A stretch of 64,000 nucleotides of DNA from positions 372,001-436,000 of the forward strand of contig NJPS01000013.1 in assembly GCA_002946415.1 (NCBI GenBank), written 5' to 3'. Of this stretch, positions 1-10,907 are shown piece by piece; positions within the stretch are counted from its first letter, which is position 1; each line of letters opens with the position of its first letter. Below the pieces are notes generated by a model. That model was not told the DNA's origin. It saw only the letters and a list, made by a program, of their open reading frames with translations, and made no database searches. The stretch is from Rutstroemia sp. NJR-2017a BVV2 (taxonomy: Eukaryota; Ascomycota; Leotiomycetes; Helotiales; Rutstroemiaceae). The position numbers and the translations under genes were made by a program.

Positions 1-529
1 TTGTTCCAAAGTCTGAATTTCCATCTGGCACTTGTAGCGAGTTATCCCTGGCGATGCACCCAGTGGCCAGTTCCAAAATCTGGATTTCCAGATACCGCAT
101 TCGGCCATATTGTCGTAACTGTGCGTACTGTAATTATTACGGCTAGTCAACACATTTGGAGTTGTTTCACGAACTACTGCCCCCTTGATGCGTGAAAAAG
201 TTATTCGCCAGTCCCTAAATCTGATTTTACTGAGCCATGAGCTGCACAGATCGCAATTGGTAGTTGCCAGAATCCGAATTTTAAATATTCAGTTCCCCGG
301 TAACTTTACACCCATGTAACACTGCCTCACGATTCCTTGTGTAACTCCAGTCTCGTACATCTTTCATGCCTACAGGACTTATATACCGTATTCTTGCTCT
401 GAAGTGAAAACCTACTTTCTAATAAGTTTAGCTGACGACTATACTCGGGCTACTTGATTCTCACCAGACCCCGTCCCATAGTTCAAACAGTCGCAATATT
501 CATCATTCTGGGCATACCACATAAACGAA
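1..529. other. Intergenic, no gene seen
   Basis: No open frame here looks like a protein. A 21-nt segment at 3-23 recurs at 70-90 with two mismatches, and looser echoes follow near 216 and 270. This may be the edge of a degenerate repeat that extends outside the window. Confidence 0.4.
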
Positions 530-844
530 ATGTCCCTATCAATCGAAGCGCTGATATCAATCATAACACTAGCTGTCACCGGTCCATCGGCTTTGCTATA
601 CACCTGGCAAGTCATCCATTCCAGACAGCCTCGCACACAACAAAACTTGGGCGAGCTCACCGGAGCTTCGCAACTACGAAGCACATCGCAGTATGCACTT
701 AGACGCGTTAGAAGATCACGGAGCTGGAGGAGATTGCGCAGAAGTGTGACGATTGCTAGAGATGGCGACAGGACGATGGATGTAGAGGCATGCTTCGAAG
801 ATATAGAGATGGGTGAGTCTACGATTGTGTTGTCTGTAAAGTAA
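530..844 (+). CDS. Small hypothetical membrane protein
   Basis: An intronless 104-residue frame starting MSLSIEALISIITLAVTG. Residues 5 to about 25 form one hydrophobic helix, which would be a signal anchor. It is followed by a strongly basic Arg-rich stretch (about 60-75) and an acidic tail. I do not recognise a family. A single N-terminal membrane segment plus a short soluble tail is a common shape for small fungal orphans. A minus-strand frame (439-873) overlaps most of it and has no such organisation, so I prefer this strand. Expression is not established by anything visible. Confidence 0.4.
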   Translation: MSLSIEALISIITLAVTGPSALLYTWQVIHSRQPRTQQNLGELTGASQLRSTSQYALRRVRRSRSWRRLRRSVTIARDGDRTMDVEACFEDIEMGESTIVLSVK

Positions 845-1537
845 TGTGACGGTTGCTGACTTGAGATAGACATATTGTAACTTTTCAGTTGCAGTAATGT
901 AAGAGGCCCAAGTTGCTAGAAGGGTGTGTTGATGTCTGTATTGGAGGAATATGTTTGATGAGTAGGATCGATGAACCTATTCAATAGTCTTGTTCGACGG
1001 ACGTCTTCGAAAGATATGTTCGCTTGATGCCTTAGATGGTTATGGTAGATGGATATATTAGCATCAATAGACACCGTGGATGGGATAAAACTTACTTTAC
1101 AAGTCCTCGCATCATACCGCCCGACTCGAATGTGCAAGCGATGTGCAGCGAGGTTTGCAAGAACATCTGGAGCTCCCATATATACTCTAAATAAATCCTC
1201 GGCAAACTGCTGGGCAGCCTTTGAACTTTAAACACAACTAAGGGTGCTGCTGGCACATGTTCATTGTTGCTAAGCTTGGGACACTGCGAGCACATAACTT
1301 GCTGCCAAATTTGTAACTTGCTCAATGGACTTGCATTTCAGCCTTCGCATTCTTGATTCTATCCCTTTGCTTCCTCCTAAGATTACTCGGTGGCGCCACA
1401 CTGTTCCCAATCTCAAAAGCATCATGCTACTTTCCATGCGAAGCACTCGTGGAGGCGAAATCGTTCACGGAAAACCAAATAACTTGCAAAGAAAAATAAA
1501 AATTAAAAATAACAAAGACGGAAACTTCCACCCAATT
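845..1537. other. Intergenic, no gene seen
   Basis: Only short overlapping frames on both strands, none with recognisable composition. The 3' flank of the minus-strand gene that follows lies at its right end. Confidence 0.4.
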
Positions 1538-1993
1538 CTAATCCTTCACCACAACCTCCTCATACTTGGGTGGAGCAACAACACTTTCGTATCTTCTTCC
1601 AGCTCCCAATGACTCGCCAACCCTTCTTCTCCCGATGCCTTCCTTCACAGGCTGCTCAACAAGCACCTCGTCCGTCCCCTTCTTCCTAATCATATCATGA
1701 GCAACACCCTTCTCATACCATGCTTTCTCCTCCATATCCTCCTCGTAAGACACTGGCCCTTCAACACCATATATCTGGTTCTCCAAATTCTTCTGCCCTT
1801 GCTCTAGAGCAGCGTTCCGCTCATTTCTTTTCTGAATGAATCGACGAGCGATAACCCCGAACAGACCTGGTGGTCCGTGGAGGTTCTCATTGCGATTATT
1901 GCGACGCCCACAGCATCCTCGACGGGGGCCATACGTTTGACCAGGAGGACTGTAGGATTGGTACTGGTTTTGTGTCTTTCGCTTGCAGCACAT
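1538..1993 (-). CDS. Small Cys-rich N-terminus protein with PPxY motif
   Basis: An intronless 151-residue protein. The N-terminus (1-35) carries a CC pair, a GCCGRRNNRN segment and many Gln/Tyr/Gly residues. The middle (about 40-70) is a charged helix (RRFIQKRNERNAALEQGQ). The C-terminus holds PPKYEEV, which fits a PPxY WW-domain/Rsp5-type ubiquitin-ligase binding motif. In fungi, short basic proteins with such motifs are often arrestin- or adaptor-like ligands of Rsp5; whether this one is remains inference. No enzymatic domain is visible. Composition is consistent along the whole frame, and antisense frames at the same place are low-complexity shadows. Confidence 0.6.
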   Translation of the reverse strand: MCCKRKTQNQYQSYSPPGQTYGPRRGCCGRRNNRNENLHGPPGLFGVIARRFIQKRNERNAALEQGQKNLENQIYGVEGPVSYEEDMEEKAWYEKGVAHDMIRKKGTDEVLVEQPVKEGIGRRRVGESLGAGRRYESVVAPPKYEEVVVKD

Positions 1994-3464
1994 TGCGACT
2001 GTCGGAAGGAATGTTTTTGTAGTGGAAGTTTTCGTTGGATAAGTTGCGAGTATGGATTCGAGCTGACGGTTCTGCTTGAATTTCGAGGAGATGAAGCTTG
2101 TGAGTTGAGAGGAAACCGAGTGAGCTGAGATTCTGCCTTTATATGCATTTCATGTTTGAACTTCATCCCATCCGTACGGCCGCAACACCTCAAACGCGGA
2201 GCAGAATCCCTCCAACATTTCGCGTCCTTTCGCAACGTCAAACTTGCGAAGCCATGCGCTATGACATACGTATACCATGTATCTCGAAATGGCGACGCGA
2301 TGTTCAGTATTGGGTGTCGTTCGACGTTTTCTCGCTACGGCTGTGCAAAATGTCGTCATGCGAGGCAGTGAGCGTTACGGCCGGAAGACCATGCGACGGA
2401 GGAACTCTTGAACAAATGAGTTTCCAACAACCACCGGTTTGCGGGATTAGAACAAATGCCATGCCAGCTTCGGACGTAGTTTTATCTTGATGGCGAGAAA
2501 CCTTTCGGATTAAATGTAGAACAAAAAGTTACTCATATGCACGTGATTTCACGTGCGAATGTTTTGGCTCAGGATACGACTCTTCAAAGTCACTAGATCT
2601 ACGCGATTGATAAGCAACTTGATAAATTAGTGGGCTAGAAAGGTGCCAGTTGAGCTTTCCATGAGTCTTCCCAGTACAGGGACGCGCCTCAGGATTGGCT
2701 GCAACGAAAGATCCGGATGGGAATGGTCCAGAAATTCGCGAATCTTATCGTCAAATCAGAGTTTCGGGTTTAGGAGTCAACTGATGGAGAGATCTAGCTG
2801 TCGTAAGAAGCTCGCAGGTCGCCATGTCCTTGATTACGTCGAAGAATGCTGATCTCGATATGCTGGTTACAGTCACAGGACAGCAGAAAACACGTCCGAA
2901 TGTTGAATCGTTGATAGGAAGACGGCACTGCCCTAGGTTGTGAGACTTACGGATATCGAGACTCATTTCTGATGCTTGACACGGTGAAACGGTTCACCCT
3001 CATCACCATAGCCGTAGATTAATATGTCGACTTAACCTAAGGAAGGATATCAAGTTGTATCCATGATCGTTATCCCTTCGTTCTTCTGTCTTTGACATAG
3101 GTAAGGAAGCAGTTTCTAAATGCCTCCAAAGAGATTGACTCCTCATTCAGGCTTTTTCAAAGTGCTAGAGAATAGTTGGAAGTCAGTGACCAAAAGTCGA
3201 GGTGAACGGAGGAATTGGTAGTTTGGTCTTGGATGCCGGCAACACGGAGTGGATATTCTATCGCGCCGCTTCACACACCCCTTTTGTGTCAGTTTCTCGC
3301 AGTTTTCGGTGATTAATAGGTCTGATAGGTCAGAAAGGTAGAGATAGTGGATGATAAATACTTTGAAATTATTCTTAGCTTTGCAGATCATAAATTATGC
3401 AAAGCCTATCTCTTCTCTTCCCCTGTTCTCGTCTTGTCCCGTACTAGATCCCGAAATGAACCCC
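1994..3464. other. Intergenic with a CACGTG palindrome
   Basis: No convincing coding frame. It contains the paired CACGTG inverted repeat listed separately and is bounded by two minus-strand genes. Confidence 0.4.
2539..2556. promoter_or_regulatory. Perfect palindrome of two CACGTG boxes
   Basis: GCACGTGA-TT-TCACGTGC is an exact inverted repeat with 8-nt arms and a 2-nt spacer, so it holds two CACGTG E-boxes in dyad arrangement. CACGTG is the classical site for bHLH factors such as Cbf1/Pho4-type regulators in fungi. It lies 546 nt upstream of the minus-strand gene that starts at 1993, so it could act on that promoter. Binding is inference. Confidence 0.35.
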
Positions 3465-4458
3465 TCACATCCCAATCATTCTTCCTACCATGTTATTAAT
3501 ACCGTGCCTTGCCTCCTGCTGCACCTGTCGAAATCTCATAACCCCGCAAGTCTCGCTCTCTACATGTTGTACCAACCCACTCAACAGTTTGAACTGCTTT
3601 CCACACGCTCCTTTTGGACAGTGATACAGCTAGCGAGTCAAACTGTCAGCAACGACCAGGCAGATATATTTGAAAAACGAAAAATGTCGGAAGTAGCAGG
3701 GCACTTCTGAACTTCCGAAGAAAGGAAACTCAAAAGGAGTGGATATACTCACATTCTGCTCATGTGCAGGGCTATTCAGATGTCTATTCAAAGCATCCAA
3801 AGTTGCTGTCTGGCGAGAACAAAGATAGCATTCGTAGGCATAACCGTTCCATGATCGATTAGTAGCGGTGGTAGTAGTGGAAGAAGGATAGGTGAGTAGT
3901 CGATTGGTGATAACGTGGTTTTGATCAAGACGACGAATCTCAGCGTTGATCTTCTGACGATTTACGCCGGAAGAACAGCTGCCGGATTCGAGGTGGATGA
4001 CAACACCGGAGGCGGTTGCAGAGGTAGCATTACAAAAGGGACATTTGAGACTGCTGCCGACGTGAACTCGGGAATGTTGATGCTGTAATAAATAGGATTA
4101 GCTGCGGGCATGGGATTTTGGGTGTCCATCTAGGATAGTGCCATAGCATAAAGACAGATAAATCTTATCTCGAGCAAAAAATATATAGCTATCGTACCTG
4201 CATTAGATTGTTGGCATTCATGAACATGCGTTTGCACGGAACACAGTATCGATCCTTGTGTGAAGCAGCATGATGTTGTTCACGAGACTTGGAGGTGTAA
4301 AAGCGGGAGTAACAGCCATCGCACTCAAATTCCGGTTCTGGTTCTTCTTCGCTGGAGTAATCATACGATTGTTGGTGAGCGGAGCTATTGTTGACATGTT
4401 GATTGTAACTATTCTGACTGACGAAACTCCGATTACATGGATAGCAGTAGTATGTCAT
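3465..4458 (-). CDS. C2H2 zinc-finger protein, six fingers
   Basis: Exons 4458-4198, 4082-3753 and 3629-3465 join in phase 0 to give 251 residues. Fingers in order: YCYPC..H..H at about 3-27, FECDGC..H..H at 43-68, YCVPC..H..H spanning exons 1 and 2, LKCPFC..H..C (C2HC), YECYLC..H..H, and a last YHCPKGAC..H..C finger in exon 3. Introns start GTACGA and GTGAGT and end ACAG and CTAG. The acidic linker SSEEEPEPEFE separates fingers 1 and 2. Irregular spacing with C2HC fingers is typical of a fungal clade of hypothetical C2H2 proteins, not of classical tandem DNA-binding arrays, so the ligand may be RNA, DNA or protein. Nuclear location is inferred. Confidence 0.8.
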
Positions 4459-5222
4459 GGTGTTGAGATGTTTGGCAATAGCGTGAAGGAGAACAGGAAG
4501 AATCGCAAGAGTTGATGGGTCAACGTATCAGGACGAGAGGGGCAGGATTGATAAGAGGGCGCCAAGAAGCTTTTACAGTACCCATGCTCCCCGCACCTGC
4601 TGTCATATTTGCTGTACAGTTCCGAAATTCACCGGTTCTGGAGGAGCGCTAACCAGGGCAACGCGGCCATCGAAACCTCTGTAGCCATTGATTTTACTAC
4701 TTTTCTTATCGCTCTTTCGAAAACATAAATACCCTTCGTTTCCCTATATTTAATTCTCACTCATAGAGCTGTTGTTAGTACACTGTACGCCTGGGGTAGT
4801 CCCTTTGGTACCTTCGATGGCGATAAGATATATGCTTACCGGAAGCCATATGGGAGAGCTCTTTAATTTTATATTTGCGATACGGCTACCAGAAGGATAC
4901 TGTCGTTGGGCTGGAAATGTGCTCGAAACAAGCCACGCGGCGCAGTGTGTCCCACCGGCCTGTGGGAGGTTCCGATAGGCCTATGGCAACGAATGTCGTG
5001 GCTCCGATACGACGTAATTTGCTGGCTTGAACCTTAAAACGGATGCTATCGGTAGGCTGGAGAACTTTCCGTGATGCAAAGCCCCTGGAGAAAGTCCTGA
5101 TTTCCATTTGGATCGTTCTAAGTTACAGACGCCCGTTTCTCGGTTCGCAACTAACCCGTCCCTTCATCTATACGCTAACGCTAAAAGTACATATATACAA
5201 TGCGATTTCGGCTCCATCGAAT
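4459..5222. other. Intergenic between minus-strand genes
   Basis: Promoter side of the zinc-finger gene on the left and 3' flank of the MAPEG gene on the right. Short frames on both strands have no recognisable content. Confidence 0.4.
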
Positions 5223-5798
5223 CTAGAGCAAATTCGCAGCTTTATCCTTCAAGTTATTACCACTCGTGATGAACAGCGTCATGATGTTCACAATGCCAAC
5301 CGTGTACACAGCACTTCTGGCGTGCCCCATCATCTGCGTGGTGGAGTTGATATAAAGAAAGTTATACACCGCACGACTGACGAGGTAACCACCCGACAAC
5401 AGGTTCAAAGTTTTGGCTGAGAGACCAGCAACATTTCCCGCAACGACCGCTGCTGCGAAAAGTCCAATATTCTCCAAACCATTCATCTGGGCAGCTTCGG
5501 CCCGAAGGATACGGCCCTTGGTCTGGTGGTCCAACGTTAGCTTGGGGAAACTTCGGTAATAGGGGAACAAACCGTCTCGTCGATGTTCTTGTCGGCATCG
5601 AGGTTGTCGGAGTACTCTCGCGGGTTGCGGTTATCGAAGCTACTCGATCGAGTAATGGCATAGCTATGGGGTAGGATACTCAATACCCAAGCTACTGGGA
5701 TCTGCAGGATGGTCGTTAGATTATGCTTATCTGGACGTAAAGGTGGTGCTTACGGAGTACAAGGAAAGATTGCGAGTGGTATCGAAGAGTGCAGACAT
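5223..5798 (-). CDS. MAPEG-family integral membrane protein
   Basis: Three exons (5798-5754, 5701-5573, 5522-5223) join in phase 0 to 157 residues. The 50-nt second intron has a GCTAACG branch site. MAPEG hallmarks are visible: a RAEAAQMNGLENIGLFAAAVV segment with the conserved Arg and Asn-Glu, and four hydrophobic helices ending near residue 150. The N-terminal helix (IPVAWVLSILPHSYAI) sits in exon 2. MAPEG proteins are trimeric ER or outer-membrane proteins of eicosanoid and glutathione metabolism; fungal members are usually annotated only by family, and the substrate here cannot be read from sequence. Starting at the long open frame alone would lose the first helix, which is why the upstream exons were chosen. 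Confidence 0.85.
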
Positions 5799-7040
5799 TT
5801 TGATATGCTCAATTGGATTTCTGAGATTTCTGAATTGTTTTCTGATGTTGGATATGATTCTCTTTCCGAAGAAAGGGCTTTATGAAGTATGTTGTGTTCG
5901 TTCTAAATTTCGATACTCGACGTCATAGTTGATGTCAACCTCGATAAGTATAAACCGGGGCGCTTTACTGTAATAGGCTAAAGGCCTCCATATCCGAACA
6001 TACATCTGTGGTGTAAACGTCGACGACTTTATCAATTGATTTCGACTTGTGAAAATACATTCGTGAAGCCACAGTGTTTCATCGCATCCGGAAAAGTTCA
6101 TCTCAAAGCATGTTTATTGCTGAGGCAGCAGCTGTAGTTGCTCCTAGAATCGGTCTGCAAACAGTCTTAAGTGTATTGTCGTCTGCTTGGAGCCATTCAG
6201 CGCATTGAATTTATTCTCAAGGACCTCTCACCACTTTTCCTGTTCATCTTGATGGCATTTTTCTACCTAGAAAAGGCGTTCCTCGTCCTATTATACCGAG
6301 TCGATGCATCGATATTCTGCCTACACGAACTCCAGTTTAGTTCATATGATGTGACGTCGACTGTATATCTCTGATTCTTTCCTTGCCCCCAAATGGTTTC
6401 CCTCAGATGCATTCCAATTGATGAGCGACAGAATAGTTTCGGTAGCTCTCGCGCACCACTTCTCGCAACTACATCTGCTCATGATTTGCACGCGTTCCAT
6501 AAGTTCTTGTTTGCTCTGCTTCTGTTGACTCGCACTCTCCCCGAAGGCTCACTCCTCAGGGCCTCGTGATTCCAGACGTCGCCGCTCGTGCATGCATTTT
6601 CTACCCATTCGTCCGTTCTTTCCGGTGTTTGTCCACACTCGTCCATTCAAAACCGCTGTCGCCAAAGTCAAGAGTAAGGAAGATGGAAAGAACATTTGTA
6701 AATCCAATGTTTTTTCGACACAATCCTTCAATTGAATCATACCGGGCATTTTTCAAATAAGCTCGGATATCTGCGGAGTGCTCCACATGCTCTCGCCCGA
6801 ACGGTGATTGGTTCATGCCAAGAGCCCCTCCCCCACCTTTGAAGAACATTCTCATTGGAGGGTTCCTGAATGCTCATTATGAGTCGAAAAAGTATAAGAT
6901 ACATGAGTGGAGAATCAATTTCATGCAAAGAAAGGATATATAAGATTAGCAGTTATTCTTATATGGAATAAGTCATCTTTCCATTATTTCGTATATTTCT
7001 AATTACATATCACCAAGATCACTCTACCAAATACCACAAA
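5799..7040. other. Divergent intergenic region
   Basis: It lies between the divergent MAPEG and SDR genes. A TATA-like element (GGATATATAAG) near 6935 lies about 100 nt upstream of the SDR start, and a CA-rich leader precedes its ATG. No coding frame is convincing. Confidence 0.45.
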
Positions 7041-8061
7041 ATGAACAAATTCACCCCCACCCAACACCACTCCCTCACCCCCCTCACAACTCCCACCAAC
7101 AACCCCCTCCCCACCCCCTTCGTCGTCGCCATCCTCGGCGCCAGCTCCGGCATCGGCGAACACCTCGTCTACAGCTTCGCCCTCGCCGGCGCCTCCGCCA
7201 TAATAATATCCTCACGCACACCCTCCGACCTCGAGCTCGTCGCGCAAAAAGCCCGCCTCCTCTCCCCCCACACAACCATCTCCATCCATCCTGTCGACAT
7301 CTCCTCCTCCTCATCCGTCTCAGCCCTCGCAGCCCACATTCGCACCACCTTCCAGCGTCTCGACGTCCTCATCCCGGTGGCCGCCTACCCGGGTCCCGTG
7401 ACTCTGCGCGTCACGGAAGGAAACCCGGAGGATTTCCAGAAGAACTTCGATGTTAATACTATTGGTACTTATCACTGCGCGCATTATCTGATTCCGTTGT
7501 TGTTGGAGAGTGAGCGGGGGAGGAAGGGGTTTTTCGTTGTGGGAAGTCTGGCGGCGAATTTGGTCGATGGCCCGATTGCGAATACAGGGTATTGTGTGAG
7601 TAAGTTTGCGCAGAGTCGGTTGGTGGAGATGGTGGCGGGTCAGTTTGGTGGTGAGGGGCTGGTTGCTGTGACGGTGCATCCGGGGGCGGTCGCGACGCCA
7701 ACAGCGACGCCGAATACGCCAGAGGTGTTTTTGCCTTGTAAGTTTTGGGTTACTCTTTGCTCCTTTTCGCTGTCGTCTGTCACTGTTTATTTTGGAAAGC
7801 AGTAAAAGGAGCTGTTTCACGTGTCTTGTTTGTGCCAGAAGGGTTTCAGTAAAAACGGAATGCTAACACGAGTGACTAGATTTGGTCGATAGCGAGGATC
7901 TTTGCGGAGGTTTTTGCGTGTGGTTGAGTAAGAATTTGGAGGATTTGAAGTGGTTGAACGGGAGGTTCTTGGATGCGAGATGGGACGTGAAGGAGTTGAT
8001 AGAAAGAAAGGATGAGGTTGTCGAGAAGGATTTGTTGAAATGGACGCTCAAGACTACCTGA
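7041..8061 (+). CDS. Short-chain dehydrogenase/reductase
   Basis: Two exons, 7041-7737 and 7880-8061, give 292 residues; the intron carries TGCTAAC and ends CTAG. The Rossmann glycine motif GASSGIG sits at residues 33-39, and the catalytic YxxxK is Tyr184 and Lys188 (YCVSK) with a Ser in VVGSLAA upstream. The NNAG motif of classical SDRs is replaced by PVAAYPG. The C-terminal exon (LVDSEDLCGGFCVWL) is typical of fungal SDRs that are often annotated only as oxidoreductases. It is an NAD(P)-dependent oxidoreductase of unknown substrate. The 5' half of exon 1 is strikingly C-rich in third positions, unlike its 3' half. An isolated gene, not part of a visible biosynthetic cluster. Confidence 0.85.
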
Positions 8062-8402
8062 GGAGAGGAACGTGGTGTAACTGGAAAACTGAAATGAATT
8101 GTCAATGGAGATAACATGAAGGATAGGCTGCTCGCAGAACATTGCTTAGGGGAATATGGTCAACCCAGAGCTAATGGGTCTTTTCCATGGAGTCGCGTGT
8201 GGAAGTACTGGGGACAATGAAGGTTGACATCCTTCATTAGGAGAAAAGACCAGATGCTAATCAAGAGATGAAATTAGTAGATATGCGAGGATCCTAGAAC
8301 TGCGATTTAAGCACCGTCCGCTCTCAAAAATAATACTGTAGCCGAACATTATTCATTAGATATCATGCTCTCCATACGAAATCGAATATGATGTGGACAA
8401 GC
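8062..8402. other. Convergent 3' flanks
   Basis: A short spacer between the convergent SDR and epimerase genes. Nothing else is seen. Confidence 0.4.
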
Positions 8403-9466
8403 TCAACCACCATCAACATATTTCCTCCAATCATGTTCCTCCTTAAACCCCAGCACCTCTCTAATCTTTCTATTACTCAACGGCGCCTCCTTCTCACCCA
8501 ACTCCCTCTTAAACTCCGTCCCTTTACAAAACTTTTCCAAAAACTGCTTCGTCGTCCCCTCCTCCCCCTTCACTGTAATCGTATCATTCGTCGCATTAAA
8601 CACCTGAAACCCCAGTCCACTCTTCTTTATCGCTTTATCGCAGATCTGCCCTAAATCCCTTGCATCGATATACGACCAAGCGTTTCTCTTCCTACACGCC
8701 GGGTCCGCTAAATATCCTGGGAAATCCTTCTCGTATTCATGCGGTTCTATGACATTTCCGATGCGCAGCGCATAGATATCGTTTTTGAAGCGACGCGAGA
8801 ACGTTCGTGCAGTTTTCTCGCCGCAGATCTTAGATAGGGCGTAGGAGTCCTCGGGATCGACGTCATAATCTTCCTCGAGGGGGAAGTGATGGTATTCGGC
8901 ATCGCCTTGCGCGAAACAGACGCCGTAGACGGTTTCAGATGAGGCTATGATGATTTTTTTGACGCCGAGCTTGGAAGCAGCTTCGATTACGTTGTAGGTG
9001 CTGCGGACGTTGGCTTGGAAGAGCTCGCTGTCGGGAACAAGCATGTTACGGGCGTAGGCTGTGGTGCAGGAATTATTAGCATGTAGAGGGATGGATTGGC
9101 AAAGGGATATGAGATGTACCTGCGAAATGTATAACAACATCTGGCGGGCTTGGAATTGGTCCATCGAAGTATCCAGTCATGTTAAAGTGCGCTGTCAGAG
9201 CATTGAAGACCTGACCTGAATCTGTGAGGTCTGTTTTGAGAGTGTAGACGTCGACAGATGGGTCAGGGAATGGGATGAGGTCGAGGTTGAGGACTTTGTG
9301 GCCTTGCGCGAGTAGGTACGGAATGACATGTCGACCTGCTTTTCCACTTCCACCTGTAAAGACCTATTTGATGTCAATGACTGCTAGAATAGCGATGTAT
9401 AGCCCAAGGACTTACAATCCTCTTGCCTTCTGGCTTCGTAGGAATGGTGTTGTTCACGGTTGCCAT
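8403..9466 (-). CDS. NAD-dependent epimerase/dehydratase (extended SDR)
   Basis: Exons 9466-9416, 9363-9120 and 9058-8403 join to 316 residues. The nucleotide-binding motif is VFTGGSGKAG (residues 18-27), a variant of TGxxGxxG. An HFAA segment closes the second exon. The catalytic YxxxK is Tyr171 and Lys175 in EDSYALSK, preceded by Ser in IIASSETVYG. These are hallmarks of extended SDRs acting on nucleotide sugars or related substrates. Closest in style to the uronate dehydrogenase and GalE-like fungal paralogues; the substrate is not determined. The end KYVDGG is intact. Confidence 0.85.
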
Positions 9467-10907
9467 GTTGACGTTTGTGCTTGGAACAATGATGGTATAA
9501 GCAGGACGTGGAGAAGGATGAATCTAGAATCAGAGGGGATAATCATGTTGATATCTCATTTTTTCAAAATATCGGATGTAAACAAGCTAGCGTTACTGAC
9601 GATCTCCCAAACTACGTCAGTGTTATCCATGATTGCTAGCTCATCGGCCTGGGGTAGCTATCGCGGAGTCCGGGGTTTAAAGGAGATTAACTATCGGTGC
9701 CGTGGCAAAATGTATGATGCGTTGATTCAATGCCTAGCAAGGCCTTTTCTGTCTCTGCAGATGTGTGTCATGGAAAGAACATCGCATGAAGATGAAGAAC
9801 TCGAGCTCATCGTTCTGATCAAAAGCCGCACAAGTAAGCCTTTTCTGCTGCCGTTGTGAGTGCGGGGTAAAAACGGCAGCGGCCGGCGAAAGCTCGGATG
9901 AAACAACGTGCGTCGTAGGATTCGAGAGACTTTGGTTCCACATGAAGTGAAACGCCGTTTATTCATCGATTCTTTTGTTGTCATTCTCGAACTAACTAAG
10001 AGAAAGCTTGGCCGAATATACAGATTGGTACCCTGGCAGGAAAACCTCTAACTTAACTTACAGTTGAGAGGCATATGGGTGGAGACTCTCGGCATTCGCT
10101 GCTTTGGCTTTTTGTTAGGTCGCTTTGAGCTTCAACCTATAATTTTCTAAGCTTCTGATTCTATTTCCTAGAGGGTTTAAATCAGCATTAGATTTGGGCA
10201 GAAAACAGAAGTGTCATGGACTGCGCTTTCTGTCACGTGGAAGGTGCTGGAAGAAATTTAACCTTTATTCAGACTGACAAACAGTAGGTAAGAAAATGAG
10301 ACAGGATTCGCGATTCATAATGTGTGGTGCTGCGGCCCGTACCTCTTCACTAAATATGCCGAGGTAGCCTGAATGGTCAATTACTTGTACTTATCTTATT
10401 CTGTTTCTTACACGTGACTTTTGTCGGCATGAAATAAGCCCGAGATCTTCACCACTTGTTTTGATATGTACTATGCTTCCTATGATATATTCCTAGCATT
10501 ACGTGCATTATCTTGTGGATACTATTTGGGGAAGCTTATCGAAGATCGTTCTCCACTATCAAGATTGGATTGAAATAAGTGCGCCAAACCTTTTGGCATA
10601 ATGGAATGTTGGAGTTGAGGTTATATTATTTCCTAAGAGTAAGATTTTTAATTCAACCGGTGCTTACTCAGAATAATCCCTGGAAGCTGCAGGTTTCTGG
10701 TAATAGTGCGGCTGAACTACTCGTTGTATTCAAAAACAGTATCCCTTAACGTTGATGAAGCAAGCTGAATTGAATCAACCCAGCCTTACGGTCGCAAAGG
10801 TAATTCATCATCTATCATCAGTCATCGCTTTATACAAGACTTAAGCAATCCCACTTACATTCTGGTTTGATATCTTACTGGCTTTAATCACCATTTGTTT
10901 CGTCGAT
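9467..10907. other. 1.4-kb intergenic region
   Basis: No convincing gene, although overlapping short frames occur at 9727-9984. It holds two isolated CACGTG boxes near 10234 and 10411. The right end is the promoter of the patatin/NB-ARC gene. Confidence 0.4.

Noticed and set aside
439..873. 144-codon minus frame over the small membrane-protein gene
   Set aside because: No hydrophobic or domain pattern; the overlapping plus frame is better organised.
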